From contig JBBELK010000387.1 in assembly GCA_037783545.1 (NCBI GenBank), positions 682,001 to 746,000 of the forward strand: a stretch of 64,000 nucleotides of DNA, given 5' to 3'. The notes beneath the pieces are model-generated. The model saw nothing but the letters and a program-made list of their open reading frames with translations. It did no database searches and was not told the DNA's origin. Source of the DNA: Henricia sp. BOLD:AAB3569. Lineage: Eukaryota > Echinodermata > Asteroidea > Spinulosida > Echinasteridae. Positions 24,401 through 39,400 of the stretch are shown here, piece after piece (the stretch's first letter is position 1; each line of letters opens with the position of its first letter). The position numbers and the translations under genes are program-made.

Positions 24401-27400
24401 TCAGGTTTCATATTAACATAATATTTAAACAATTTTACAAATGTACATTTTAAAATCTCTTTTTTTTTTTAAAGACAAACCGCAGGGTCCAGAAACCGTC
24501 AAAATCGCCGGTTACAACGAAACATCCGTGTCCCTGTCATGGAAACAGCCCAAAGACACCGGCGGCACGCCCATCACGAACTACATCGTCGAATACAAAG
24601 AAGTCAAACGTGGCGATTGGACAGTCACCAGCGATAGCGTGACCGCGACCGAATTCACCGTGCCTGGCTTGACGGAAGGCAAGGAGTACGTTTTCCGCGT
24701 TGCTGCAGCAAACGAAGTTGGTGTAAGCGAACCGACGCAAACGGACCGATCACAGGTTGCTAAAGAGCCATTTGGTAAGTTACAGGAGCGTGTCCAGATT
24801 TTTCCAGAAAATATAAAAAATATCTCCCCGAAATACTATCCATGGGAAGAAAACAGAAAATTTCATGTGTATTTACAATAATTTTGTTTCTAAAAACACA
24901 ATTTGACATGCAATTTTGGCTGCTAACCCATTCAAGAACGTACTTATCTGCGGTTGTGGGTTCGAATCCCGGCCCCGACCAAGGTGCGTGTGCCCTTGGG
25001 CAAGGCACTTTGCCATAAGTTGCCTCTCTCCACCCAGGAGTAAATGGGTACCTGCAAGGGTTGCAGCCTTTGAGCGCTTGTGTGGCAGGCTGCCGGAGCT
25101 GCGTACTCCCCAGGGAGTTGTGCCCAATGACCAGGGTGATAATGTGTATAGATATGTTCGCTATATAAAATGCCATTATCATTATCATCATTCTGTTCTA
25201 AGCAAAATATTTTTTGCTTAGCAGTGCTGGGGCCAATTTCATAAAGCTGTTTAGCAGCAAAACTTGCTTACTCTAACATTTGTTTGCTTAAAATGTGTTA
25301 GCAGTCAAAATCTTATGTGATGTGTATTACAATTGATTGGTGTTCTGCTATTTATGCTAAGAACACAAGTTGACATACAGTTTTGACTGTTAACCCATTT
25401 TTATAAAGCAAACAAATTTTTGATTAAGCTATTTTTTTCTGCTAAGGCGCGAGGTCAAAATAGAAAAGGTATGTATACCGGGAACTGGTACATAAACGAT
25501 ACACCGTTGCATGGTTTTCAACAAGCAAACGATTAAACTTGTCTGGCTAGACGCTAGATAATTGGCAATGTTCAACCCAGCCCACATTTGCTGAACAATA
25601 GAGAGCTTATCGGATTACGGGCCATTGTGTGACTACTCCTGGCTGACTCGCTGCCACTGTTTAACACGTGACGGCCCGAACAAGGGTGTTTAAGCACAAC
25701 CCATTCATGCCCCGGGGTGCGCCCGGCTGGAGGGTTGGGCGGCTCCCTTTGAAGTCGTCGGCTAGTAGCAGCCTTTTGTTCCCTTCGTGCAGGCGGCTAG
25801 TTGTAAACCATCAATCGACCAACCCAGCAAGTTGAAAATGGTTTCCTTCAAACCGGCACACGGTTTTCTGTCAACAGAGAAACGATTTGAAGAGGGATTA
25901 ACTCGATTCGTTTACCGGTATACAGACCGTTTCTATTTTGACCTCGCGCCTAATTCTCTTTCAGCTCTATTGGCTTCCAGTCAAGCAAAGATTAGCATTT
26001 AAGACTCTTTTTCTTACCTTTAAGGCCATTCATAACATAGCTCCGGGTTATCTTTCTGACCTTGTCCAGTTGTATACCCCATCTAGGTCTCTAAGATCAT
26101 CATCGGACTGTCAATTAAGGGTACCTGCTCGCTCATCAACAAAATTCTATGGTGATAGATCATTTGTTTTTTCAGCGGCACACCTCTGGAATGGTCTTCC
26201 TAACAGCATGCGTCAAATTCATTCCATCAGTAATTTCAAGTCCCAGCTTAAGACACATCTTTTTGTTCAGTATCACCAGACTTGATGCTCTTGATGATGC
26301 TCTTTGGTTTTAACGTTTAATCCTTTTGTTTATCTATGTACATGTATATGTATGTTATTGCTTTGGTTTATACTGTAAAGCGCCTAGAGGCCCTGGCATT
26401 TGGCGCTATATAAGATTGCTATTATTATTATTATTATTATTATTAATTGGCCATTTTGTGGAAATAAAGAAATGTCACACTCTGTGCTTCAACTTCGTCG
26501 AATGACCCTTCTAAAATTGTCAAATTTCAGAGCCTGCCGATCAAATGGAGCCACCGGAAATCGTAGACACCCACGACGGGAGTATCGAGCTGAAATGGTC
26601 CCTGCCGGAATTCGACGGCGGTTGCCCCATAACTGGTTACATCATTGAGAAACGAGAAGTCGGTTCCCCGCGCTGGTCCAAGGTTACCAAGCAGCCTATC
26701 AAGGGAACCAGTTACGAAGTCCCGGACTTGGTGCAAGGGGGAAACTACGAGTTCCGCACGATGGCCGTGAACAAGGCAGGAGACAGCGAACCTAGTAAAC
26801 CTAGCAAACCGGCCCTGGCTCGGGAACCGATCGGTAAGTTTAGTTATCAAATTTTCGGTTACTGTCTGTTTAAAGCCCCAATACATCATTTGCAGTTACC
26901 CAAAATTTTACTTCATGAGTTGACAAGAAAAACCAGACAAAGTATTGATAGCAATGGTAACAAACACCACATGATTTTTTTTCCATCGTGTAAAATGGTA
27001 CCTTTGTGGGAGAAATTGCCAACTAAAGGTGCCTTTTCCCCCCAAAAATTTCTGCAGACAATTTGTTTACTATTCATTCAACACAAAAAACATGCATGGA
27101 TTTTTCAGGTTTTTTGAAATATTACTGCATCTATGTGGCTGAAATTTCTACAAGGCAGTTTATCAACATTATTCTTTAGTTATTATTAATATTATTATTA
27201 TTATTATGTTTTCTTTCTGGTACTGAAACCAACGATTCCTCAAAAGTGCCCATTGCACTGTCGCTCGCAAGCATAAGGAAACCCATGATGAATGAAAAAC
27301 GGCCAGAGACACCGGGGGAATCCCCTTGCTTTTCACGAAAGAATGCTCTGGGATCTTTAAAGGACGTTACCTAACACACTAGACCAATAGCTTTACATCC

Positions 27401-30400
27401 CTTCCGAAAGATGGAGCAAGTGTGTTTAAGTTCCTTGCTCAAGGGCACATGTACCCAAGCGTGGTATCAAACCCGCAACCCCAAGTTTTCACCCGAGTAT
27501 TGCGAGCCAGTGACCCAAACCACTCGGCCAAACGTGACGCAAACAATCGAAAAGGACCGGTTTGTTTGCTGCCACCAGGCGTTTTAAAGTCTCCCATTGT
27601 AAAAAGGGTAGGAGTTGAGAAGTTGATCAGAAATGTTTTCTTTAAAATGACTCATCAGGCATCGGTAAGTGCAAATTTGATGGGAAAACCGAAATTTTTA
27701 GTAAGAAAATTTTGTGAGGAAACAAAATGGTTTGTACACAAGTTCTGAAGCCATGATCAACTTCTCAATCCTTTCCGTAAAAAGGCCCATTGTATCTTTC
27801 AAATGATACATTGGCCTTTAAAAATAGACCCAGTTTTTCTTCTTTTTTTAACTCCCCTCCCCAAAAACAGACCCAGCCCTACCCCCAGGCCAACCCGTAA
27901 TCGAAGACGTAACCAAGGACTCGGTCGCTCTATCCTGGGACAAGCCAAAAGACGACGGCGGAAGTCCGATCACGGGCTACTACGTCGAGAAGAAAAACCC
28001 GCAAACTGGAGACTGGGAACGCGTCAATAAGAAACCGATTAAGGACACTAAATTCAAAGTTCCGGACTTGGTCGAGGGCGAAGAGTACGAATTTAGAGTG
28101 GTCGCGGAAAACGAAGCGGGGCTTAGCGAACCAAGTGTTTTATCGCCACCTGTCGTGGCTAAAGACCCAGAGAGTGAGTAGTCTTTTCTTTGATTCCTTT
28201 TTCATAAATAGAGACATTTTCCAAGCCGACGGATACATATCTTCGGCCTTTTCACGAAGTGGCGAAATCGTCAGAAAAACATTTTTTTAACAATTTCTGT
28301 TTTTGGTATAATTTGACTTTATTTGGTGTCCTTAACATTTCTGCAAAGTTTCGAGACTTCTGTGGCGAATCACGTATGGTCGGCATTTTGCGTTTTCACA
28401 AAGTGGCAAATACATTTGTGTATTTTAATTAGACAATGTCAATTTAGACAATTTCACAAAGTGGCAAATACATTTGTGTTCTTTAATTAGACAATCAGTA
28501 CAATAAAAAAGTATATACATGTATTTAAGTCATTTAACTCATACTCAACAGTATCACCTAAAAATACTGACGACTTTTCATGGAATAACTGGCAAATTTG
28601 TAGTGACCAACTTAAAAAGCAATTTTTTTTCAAAACAAAGTTTTACTACTGGGTTCGCGGATACGCCACTTCGTGAAAAGGCCGACGATATGTTTAGCTA
28701 TCTAATGATAATGATAATGGTGGATTCTTATATAGCGCACATGTCCACCCTGCGGGTTGCTCCTGGCGCTGTTGCCATTATTACCGCTGCCATCAGGGAA
28801 TCACCAGAACCAATTCGCTTTAACTAGGTGGCTGCTGGCCAGGCGCTCAACCCTATCAGCAGTTAAGATTGTGGCATTCCCCTTAACAGCTTCCCATATA
28901 TCGCTTGGGTTGACGAGGCAACTGGGATTAAGTGCCTTGCCCACGGACACAGACACGTTGGTCGAAGTGGGGCTTGAACCCACAACCTCTGATTGGGAGT
29001 CCCGCTTCATACCCACTAGACTACACGCGCTCCCAACTGTCAGTGGCATTTCTGTGGTTTTGCAACTCCAAAACTACAGCGTGTTTGCTAAAACGTGTCC
29101 TATTTCCGACGGCGGGAAAATAACCTGGCACAACACGGCTTTGATATTAATTTTACTTTCAATTCAAAGCTTTGAAACGAACAAAAACGTCTGTGGACAT
29201 TCATAATTTATACTCTTTTTCAAGCTGTCTACGTAAACGCAATGAGCAATAAGCACAAAAATGAGAAATCCGACATTTCACTACGCGTTTTAGTGCTCAC
29301 ACATTGCGAGCTCGTTATTCGTGCCGTGCAAACGCGTAATGGACAGTGAGTCGCATATGATGTTACAAGACCACAGAAACATGTGACGTATCCGTGCGCT
29401 TGGGAAACCTCTCTAATATTGAAATGAGACAGCTTAGCCCATTCCTATTGGTCGAGAGCATGTCACATTACCCCACTAGCATATCACAAGTCTAATCACA
29501 CAAATTTTGGTCTTCGTTTCAGTCCCTCCCTCGCTCGACGTCTCGGAACTAAAAGACCTGACGGTCAAAGCAGGTCAGACCATCAAACTCGTCGTCAATT
29601 TCACTGGTACCCCGACTCCCAAAGCCGCTTGGACATTGGACGATGAGGAACTGGTCCCCGACGACCGAAGCAAACTCCGAAGCAACCTCAAAACGGCCGA
29701 GTTGGTCACCATGGACGCCAGGCGCAGTGATACCGGCGTCTACGTCGTCACGGTGACCAATCCGTTTGGAACGGAGAAGGGGACCGCGAACGTCAACGTC
29801 CTGGGTGAGTTTTGAAAAAAGATTTGCGTCATTCCTTGGAAACTAGATCACATTTTTTACCCGTCCAATTTTCCCATGGGTGTTGAGATTTTAATACCAT
29901 ATCAATTGTCATATTTTTCTCATTACCATTCTGAAATTTTGCATTCTCAATCCGTATATTTTCAAGGATATCGTCAAACAAAAACCAATGTTTTGTAAAC
30001 TAATTTGTCTGGTTCCATAAAGCAGTATTTTGATTCCACATCGAAATTGGAGATTTTTCTTTCCTGTTTTCTTCCCATGGATAATATTTTCGGGAGGTAT
30101 TTTATAAGATTGTTCGGTTAAAGGCCCAGTGTATCATTTGCAATGACCCAAAAAAGTAATCGACGAGTTTACAGGGGAAAAGTTCTGAAAGTAAAGATTG
30201 AATTAATAGCAACTACCCAATGAAAGGTTTCCGCTCCAAATGATATAATTTTACCAGAAAATAATCCGTAAAGATGAAATTATTTTGATCGTTTGCAAAC
30301 GATTTACTTATTTTTGGTTCACATCTACGCTGTCCAAAATGCATGGGCGCTGTGTGTACTGCGTGTGCGTGTTCCAACGCAATGCATTTTTATAGATCGC

Positions 30401-33400
30401 GCGCACACGCAGTATATGATGTGCGCCACTGAGTGCATGACGCAAGCCACATAGTACCCGATCAACTGAGAACGAATATTTGAAACACCCAGTCAAGACC
30501 AGTAAAACGCCTATGGATTTTCATATTTTGTTTAAACGTGGTACATTTGACAAAGCTGAAATTTCATCGGATGAGTTTGTTGATGTCTTTCTTTTGATTT
30601 ATAATGGTTTTATTTGCAGAATCGCTCAAAAACAGATCATCTACAGGGCCTTTAAGACGAAATCCATTTTTCTGAACACGAAAAATTGCTGGAGTTTGAT
30701 GGATTTTTGTCCAGAAAATTGGCTACAATGTTGTTCATTTCATTATATTTGTTTTCTTCGTCTAGACAAACCAAGCCCTCCCAAAGGACCCATGGAAATC
30801 ACTGGCGTCACTGCAACATCAGCCGTGTTGTCATGGCAACCGCCAGCCGACGACGGCGGTCAGCCAATCACAAACTACGTTATTGAGAAGCGCGACATCA
30901 AGCGTTCTGGTTGGTCGGTTGTCAGCGATACCACAAAAGAAACCACGTTGAAGGTAATTTGATTTGATTTGATTTTAAACTTTATTACGTCCCAAAATGA
31001 AAAATTCATTGCTGTTGAAAACTGCTATTAAATAATTTGATAAAGTAAAAAAAAGAACTATGTTTAGTGTTAGTGCGCACAACATCTTCAACTCTGCGCG
31101 TGAAAGATTTTTTTCGTTGCATCATTTTGGGAGACTTCAACTTTAAGCGGTAGCAGAAAAGTCATACTTTCTGTAGCAGAAACGTTGTGCTAACGTTGCC
31201 GCTATTTCACGGCTGCTTGAGCGTGCGCATGCTGAGAAACGGGCAATGTTGTATCACTTTTTTAAGCAGATTTTTCTTTCGAAGTTAACAAACATTTGCC
31301 AGTGCTTAAGGTTACGGTCTCCATGAAATAGCCGGAGTCTCCGTTTGCATAAAATCGGCTGCTAAGCAGTGCCATGAATTTTGCTTAACAAATTGCTTCG
31401 CCAAACGAAGGGAGCATTCACATTGCAAATTTGCTTAGTCGAATTAAGCGATCTCTTCTTCGGAACCTATTTTGCTTCAGCGAACAAATGAAGAAGCGTG
31501 TGTTCAAATGAAGAAGCGTGCGTTCAAATGAAGAAGCGTGCGTTCAAATGAAGAAGCATGCGTTCACATTTGAAAAGCTCTTTGTTGAATCATTGTCAAA
31601 TAATTGAAGCGATTTCCCAAATGTGAACAGGATTTAAATTAAACCTGGTTTAATTTTTGCTTGTTGTCCTCGCAGGTTACTAAGTTACAGGAAGGAATTG
31701 AATACATGTTCCGTGTTGCGGCAGAAACTAGTCTTGGAGTTAGCAAACCGCTCGAGGCGCCACATACCGTCTTGGCCAAGAACCCTTACGGTAAACAATG
31801 GGGGAAAAAAAATCTCATTTTCCTAAAAATTTCACATATTCATACTTTATAATTGGGGCAAGCCGGGCAGGGGTTTGAGTCGTATCTTAAGTGATCTCTG
31901 GGAGGGGTGGTTATCTCATTGAAGGGTTTATCCCTCTGTAGGGCTTGCTAAGCTCAGGTGATAGCCAATCCCAATCAGTGAGGAACAACTGCACTACCGT
32001 GTTTCGAGACCACCAGTTGGCTTCATAGCTCAATTGGTTGAGCATCTGCACGTTGAGCAGAAGGTCCGCGGTTCGAATCCTTCCGTTTTTAACCCATTAG
32101 TCCTCAAAGCTCCCCAAAACTGCCCTGCAGCTTTCTCCTCAAAGCACCCAAAACCACCCTGCAGCTTTCTCCTCAAAGCGCCCCAAACCACCCTGCAGCT
32201 TTCTCCTCAAAGCACCCCAAACCACCCTGCAGCTTTCTCCTCAAAGCGCCGAAAACCACCCTTCAGCTTTCTCCTCAAAGCGCCCAAAACCACCCTGCAG
32301 CTTTCTCCTCAAAGCGCCCAAAACCGCCCTGCAGCTTTCTCCTCAAAGCGCCCCAAACCACCCTGCAGCTTTCTCCTTAAAGCGCCCCAAACCACCCTGC
32401 AGCTTTCTCCTCAAAGCGCCCAAAATCACCCTGCAGCTTTCTCCTCAAAGCTCCCCAAACCACCCTGCAGCTTTCTCCTCAAAGCGCCCCAAACCACCCT
32501 GCAGCTTTCTCCTCAAAGCGCCGAAAACCACCCTTCAGCTTTCTCCTCAAAGCGCCCAAAACCACCCTGCAGCTTTCTCCTCAAAGCGCCCCAAACCGCC
32601 CTGCAGCTTTCTCCTCAAAGCGCCCCAAACCACCCTGCAGCTTTCTCCTCAAAGCGCCGAAAACCACCCTTCAGCTTTCTCCTCAAAGCGCCCAAAACCA
32701 CCCTGCAGCTTTCTCCTCAAAGCGCCCCAAACCGCCCTGCAGCTTTCTCCTCAAAGCGCCCCAAACCACCCTGCAGCTTTCTCCTCAAAGCGCCGAAAAC
32801 CACCTTCAGCTTTCTCCTCAAAGCGCCCAAAACCACCCTGCAGCTTTCTCCTCAAAGCGCCGAAAACCGCCCTGCAGCTTTCTCCTCAAAGCGCCCAAAA
32901 CCACCCTGCAGCTTTCTCCTCAAAGCGCCCCAAACCGCCCTACAGCTTTCTCCTCAAAGCGCCCCAAACCACCCTGCAGCTTTCTCCTCAAAGCACCCCA
33001 AACCACCCTGCAGCTTTCTTCCCATAGCACCCAAAACCACCATACAGCTTTCTCCTCAAAGCACCCCAAACAACCCTGCATTTCTTTCATATTCAACTCA
33101 GTGAAATTCAAGTTTCTGCAAACACACCCTCAATTGATAGGCATGTACTCATAGCTTGACTCATCCTCTTTCAAATCTTATGTTCAGTAAGGGTGGCTAC
33201 TATTGGATAACTCTGGTTATTGACCTCGACAAGGAACATTACTTAAGATTACCAAAACGCTCTGAGGAGTAATAAGACGCACTACTTGTTACCAGTGAGT
33301 GCTATTGGGTTAACCTCATTCCCTGTCCTTTCCGTGCTAACCAGATGAACCCAGTGCCCCTGGCGTACCGGAGGTCGTCGACTACGACCATGACTTTGTG

Positions 33401-36400
33401 GAGCTGACGTGGGAGGAGCCTCAAGACGACGGAGGGGCAGATATCGAAGGTTACATCGTGGAGAAAAAAGACAAAACTAGCCCACGATGGATGGAAGCAA
33501 CGGATAAACCAGTCAAGGCTAATAAGTTTAAGGTAGGAACTGCAAAATTCATAATTTATTTTTCTTGACATTTTCATAAAATTTGACGCAATTTCAAGGA
33601 GTTTGTTCAGATTTTTCCAGAAAATGAATTTCACTTTAACCCAACAATCATATAAAATACCTCCCAAAATACTATCCATGGGAAGAAAACAGGAAATTTG
33701 CAATCTCCAATTTGGATGTGGAAGCAAAAAGGTTGGTGTAATCACTGCACTGCTTTATGGAACTGATAAATTAGTTTACAAAACATCAGTGTTTTTTTTT
33801 TACGATATCCTTGAAAATGTACGGATTGAGAGCATGAAATTTTAGAATGGTAATGAGAAAAGTATGACAAATGATATGGTATCAAAATCTCAACACCCAT
33901 GGGGAAAATGGGGGGCTCAAAAATGTGATCTGGACACGCTCCTTTAATGCTTTCTCAAGACACTATTATGATATACTCAAAACAAAAACAAAACCAATTT
34001 TTTAAACTGCCTATATTTTGCAAATTAGCCAGCATGGAGCTGTGAAATTTCACACCATTCATGTGAAGCATTGTAAATTTCATCTGCACTAATAGATCAC
34101 ATTCACAGACGCCATGTTCGTAGGAAAAAATTCTACTGCGTATTAATCGCCATAAAGTACGCGCATGCACACGCTGGAACATGTCCAAACACGTGCGCTT
34201 GTTTCTTGAAATTTGTTCGAAATACGGCGCAACCGATGAGCGTCACAAAAAAAACGCTCAAAATCATGATGCACGTGACAATTTGTAGGAAGTGACGTCA
34301 TTTGAACGTGATCAATTGTCTAGGCTTGTGACCTTGTTGGGTCTACCAGAATCGTTGCTTTGTTATCAAAAAATGTGCATCGTATTTTGAATCTTATTTT
34401 TATTGTTACTCCAGGTACCTAATTTGGCCGAGGGTCGTACCTACGAGTTCCGAGTTATTGCCGTCAACAAAGCCGGCAAGGGCAAACCCAGTCAAGTTTC
34501 CCAGCCAAAACTCGTCAAGGCCAAGTTCTGTGAGTAGAGACTTCTTTTGGTGGTGTTTAGAAATAATATGAACATTCAAATTTGTGCCCTGTAACAGGTT
34601 GCTCAGCAGTAACTATCAGTTATTTGATATTCTTCATGAAATGTCTTGTATGTTGGACATTACCAAGTTTAAGTGCATTCTGGAATGGCTGTTTTAGAAA
34701 AACATGTACATTGGTTGAAAGTGGGGTACCGTGGCCGAGTGGTTAGGGCCATTGACTCGCAATCATGGGTGAAAACTTGGGGTTGCGGGTTCGAATCCGG
34801 GTTCGAATCCGGCTGCGGTACCTGTGCCCTTCGACAAGGCACTCAACCACACTTGCTCCATCCTTCGGAAGGGATGTAAAGCCGTTGGTCCAGTGTGTTA
34901 GGTAATGGTAACGCACTCTAAAGATCCCAGAGCATTCTTTCGTGAAGAGCAAGGGGATTCCCCGGTGTCTCTGGCCATTTCTAATTCTAATTCTTCATGG
35001 GTTTCCTCACGCTTGCGAGTGACAGTGCAATGAGCACTATTGAGGAATCCTTGGTATGAATACCAGAAAGAAATAATAATAATAATAATAATAATTTAAA
35101 AATCTGTATAGATATGGTTATTTCAGGTCATTTGAAATTTGGACACTATTTTGGGGGAAAATTAGCATTTGGTGTAAACGCCATGGCCTATTTTCACGAA
35201 ACCGGCGTCAAAATATCTGCAGAACACTAACAGATATGTCAGAAATATTTGGCACGGTAGAAATTGAGCATTGCGACCATATAAATGAAAAAGTAAAAGG
35301 TAGGGGTGGGGTTGAGGCCCTGCCCCCTCCGCACTAAGTAGCCCGCTTTTAAGCTAATTAGTCTGATCTAAAACTACTCTTAAGTTGTATTTTCATTGTT
35401 CACAAATGGTAACTTTTCATCACAAACTGGTTTCATTATCCTTGTCATATTGCTACGGTATTGGCAAAAAGGGGAGGGTAAACGTAGCCATGCCCCTCCT
35501 GCAACTTTCACGCCGCTCTCAAGTTAATTAGTCTGATCTAAAATTACTCCCCAAGTTATATTTCCGGAATCTACACACTCCAAGCTACAAAATGAGACCA
35601 GTTTCATTTTTGTTCTTGAAATTGTTGATTAAATTTGATTAAATGTAAAATTTGCCTGACTTGGCATGGCTCCAAGAGCCTCGGTCTGATCAAGCGAAAC
35701 TTAAGACCGGCCGTTCCGTGATCAGGATCGCTGATACTATAATTTAAGACAATCCGCAGTTTTGTTCCCGAAATTTTGATTAAACCCTCTCTAGCTCTCA
35801 GTCTAATAGCATTTTGAGAAAACTGCATTACAACTAAGCACTACAGTCAAAGGCAAATTCCAATAAGTAAAACAGTTTTTTGTGTGGGATATAACACAGT
35901 TTGCCAATAATCTATTTGACAAATGTATAGGACCACCAATCTAGAATGTACTGACACCATTATCTCAGTTTTTGGATTTGGTGTTTACTGCGTTTTGCGA
36001 TGAAACTCTTCAAATAATTATATAATATTGGATGGCTTTGAGGGTGATATGAGAATATACCGCACAAGTCATGCAAATACTGAACGAGCCGAAGGCGAGT
36101 TCGGTATTTTCATGACGAGTGCGGTATATTCTCATATCACCTGAAAAAGACATCCAATATTATTGTTATATAAAATAAAGCTTTGTTTTGAAAGATTTCC
36201 GAGAGATTTTGTCTGTTTGGTGTTGAAAACTTCAGTTTACAAATGCATGCGCTTTTGTTACTGTTGTACAGTATTTTTTGTTACTGTATTCTGGCGCGTG
36301 TTGCACACACGGCAATCCGTTCCCTCGATCCATGACACGCGTGTGTTCGTGGTGCGCCCAACGTGCACGCACATCGATTCTGGGCTCTGTGCTGCACAGT

Positions 36401-39400
36401 AACAGAAATGCACGGTGTCCGCAAAAGCTTCATTTTATATAATAATCCCTAATATGGAGCAAAAACTGTGCATTTTAGGAGCTTATCAATTTTAATTCAT
36501 TTATCCAGCTAAACCGGTTCTTCGAATTGACCGCCTAAAAGACGTTAAACTCCGTGCCGGCCAAGAGCTGAAACTCCAGGTTCCCTTCGACGGAAGCCCG
36601 CCCCCAACCGTCACCTGGAAGAAAAACGACAGTGCGTTGGAGCCGTCTGAGCGTGTGCAGATCGATAATACGGATGAGTTGACGACGGTAGTAGTCAAAG
36701 AATCGCAACGCGACGACACCGGGGAGTACGAGTTGATCTTAAGCAACGACTCGGGAACGCTGAACGCCAAGTGTCAAGTCGTCGTACTAGGTAATTGCTT
36801 AGAAAATAAAAATTAAGTTGTTGTTTAAATGCTCTGTTATTTACGGGTCATTCCTTGAAAACAGGAGTTTTTTTTGTTGTTTTTTTTACCTGGCTTCAGA
36901 GATCGTTTACCCCCAGCATATAAATAATATGTGACCCACTCTGCAAAAAACATCCCTTAAAGGCCCTGTGTATCATTTGCAAGATAAAACTTTTTACAGA
37001 TTCGTGGAATAAGAGTGTAACATATCTAAGGAAGAATGTTGGTAAACTAGCCTGAAGAAATTTTAGCTACTTAGAGCAAGTTCGGGCGGGCGACTATAGT
37101 TAACTAGACTAACCTACCCCGAGGCTTGGTTCCTCTAGTCAGACTAGCTAGTCAAACCACGCAGCGTTCGAGTGACATCTAGATCGACTGTGGTTAGTCT
37201 AGTTAACTATAGTCGCCCGCCCGAACTTGCTCCTAGATGCATCAATGCTTCAGAAAACCTTGAAAATCTATATATGGATTTTGTGTACAAGTGAATGGTA
37301 AAAACGTCTTTTTAGAAAACCACCTTCGGTTGTCAATTTCCAGCATGAAATACCATTTTGGATGGAAATAAATTCATGTGGTGTTTGTTACCATTGCTAT
37401 CAACACTTTGAGTAAGGTGTTTCTTGTCAACTCATGAAAAACAAAATTGGGTCATTGCAAATGATACAATGGGCCTTTAAGGGTTTGGGTTTGGATTACG
37501 AAAAAATCATAAATGAATTAGTTGGTACCTTTTATTTCGTTGGTTTCCCGTAGACAAGCCGTCAACACCACAACCGCCCTTCGACATCACCGACGTCACC
37601 AACGAAACCTGCCGTCTGACGTGGAACGCACCCGTTGACGACGGCGGGAGCGAGATCGTCAACTACATCATGGAAAAGCGCGAAAGCGACGACGATTTCT
37701 GGTCCAAGTGTGGTGGTTACATCCAGTCTCCTGGCTATACCGCCACCAAGCTGGTGCGCGGCAGGGAATACGTGTTCCGCGTCATGGCTGAGAATGGGCA
37801 CGGAGGGCAGAGCGCGCCGCTGGAATCGCAGCCAGTCGTTGCCAAGAATCCGTACGGTAATTGACCTTGATTCAATTACAACAATCATAACGTAATGCTA
37901 GTTAATCACTTGACGCTGGAGGACGTGTAAACATGTTCTGGCAATCTATAGTCGACTGTTGCTAAGTATGATCTTTTGGTGAGAAGATTCATACAATGAA
38001 TGTAGAAATGACTCTGAAGAGTCAGTATTTGTCGTGCTTGACCTGGGGCCAATTTCATGGCGCTGTTTAGCACAAAAATTTGCCTAGCACAGAATTTCTT
38101 TGCTTTATTTTGCAAAACTGGGTTGCCAGCCAAAATCATAGGTGATATTTTGCTCATGTTCCTAAAAATACAATTTGACATACAATTTTGGCTGGTAACT
38201 CATTTTACAGAGCAAAGAAATTCTGTGCTAAAAAAATGTTTGTGCTAAACAGCGCTATGAAATTGGCTAATCAAATTTGCTTTTACAAAAATTTGTATTT
38301 TTTTTGCCAAAAAATAACCCCAGCATCAATTGGTTAATATTGCGTTTCTTATTTTCTAATTTTGGTTTTTCAAATTTTCAAATTTGTTTGATACCCAGAT
38401 GAGCCGGACGCGCCAGGCAAACCAAAGATCGTCAGTTACGATCGCGATCACGCCGACCTTCAGTGGCCGGAACCGCAAAACGACGGCGGCGACGCCATTA
38501 CCGGTTACATCATCGAAAAGAAAGATCCTAAATCCAGTCGTTGGTCAAAAGTCAACAAGGCACCAGTCTTAGGGACTAAATTCACCGTGCCGGGATTGAT
38601 CGAAGGACGACAGTATCATTTCCGAGTTATCGCGGAGAATCGCGCGGGTCCTAGTCAACCCAGTGCTGAGTCCGATGTGATGATCGCTAAACCCGAATTT
38701 GGTGAGAATTTTACTCGTCACTTTTATTAAATTTCTGTTAAATAAAATGGATATAAGTTCAAATTAGTCAAGTTTTTTTTTTTTTAATATTCATTTTCAG
38801 TTAATCAGATCCTGGGAATATGTAGTGTTTGATTGAGTTGTTGGGTTAGGAAATAATTCTGTCAAAAAGTAGACAATTCTATTATACAACCAATTTAGGG
38901 GCCGTCAAAAGTTGTCAACTTTTTCACAGTTCTACAGAGCGTAGTGTTTTTTTAAAACCCCCCTCCCTCCCCGCGAAATACTACTTATCAACATTTTTCT
39001 GTAACAGGCCATTCAAAATAGTCAATGTTTTAAAATCTCGATCTTTTTTCGAAACGTGGGTGGGTCAAAAGAAATAACTGAAAATCGAAAGTCGGGCTTT
39101 GCTTCCTTTGACTATAGTGAACCTTGTTTCGATACCGTTATACCCAGCATGATATGGGACAAAGGGACTGAAAGGAATTCCTTGGAAATTCCCTGGATGT
39201 TGGAGACACAATGGGGGTACAATAGAAGGGGCTGCACCCTCTGCCGTGTGCTGCATATGGATGCCGTACTGCATTCGACCAGACACGACTAACCATCGTT
39301 GACTAGACTGCTTTCGGTTGGAAGTAGTCAAACTATAGTTTAAACCGTTAGTTAATGTGTTACATTTATTCACTGAAAATCAATAAAAATATGGATTATT

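Noticed and set aside
21875-24408. CRISPR array
   Set aside because: The regular ~77-bp repeats look array-like, but there are no unique spacers, the units are tRNA-like, and the DNA is eukaryotic.
24760-25221. Open frames on both strands around 25 kb as a gene
   Set aside because: They overlay the SINE3 copy and its B-box; similar frames appear in the other copy at 9535.
25938-26285. Host gene encoding LYWLPVKQR...
   Set aside because: Sequence and (ATT)n tail identify it as the 3' end of a CR1/L2-like LINE, 5'-truncated.
32034-33104. 356-codon open frame as a protein-coding gene
   Set aside because: It is the translation of a 34-bp minisatellite; openness follows from the absence of stops in the unit. 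It lies between two Fn3 exons and has no start context or domain.
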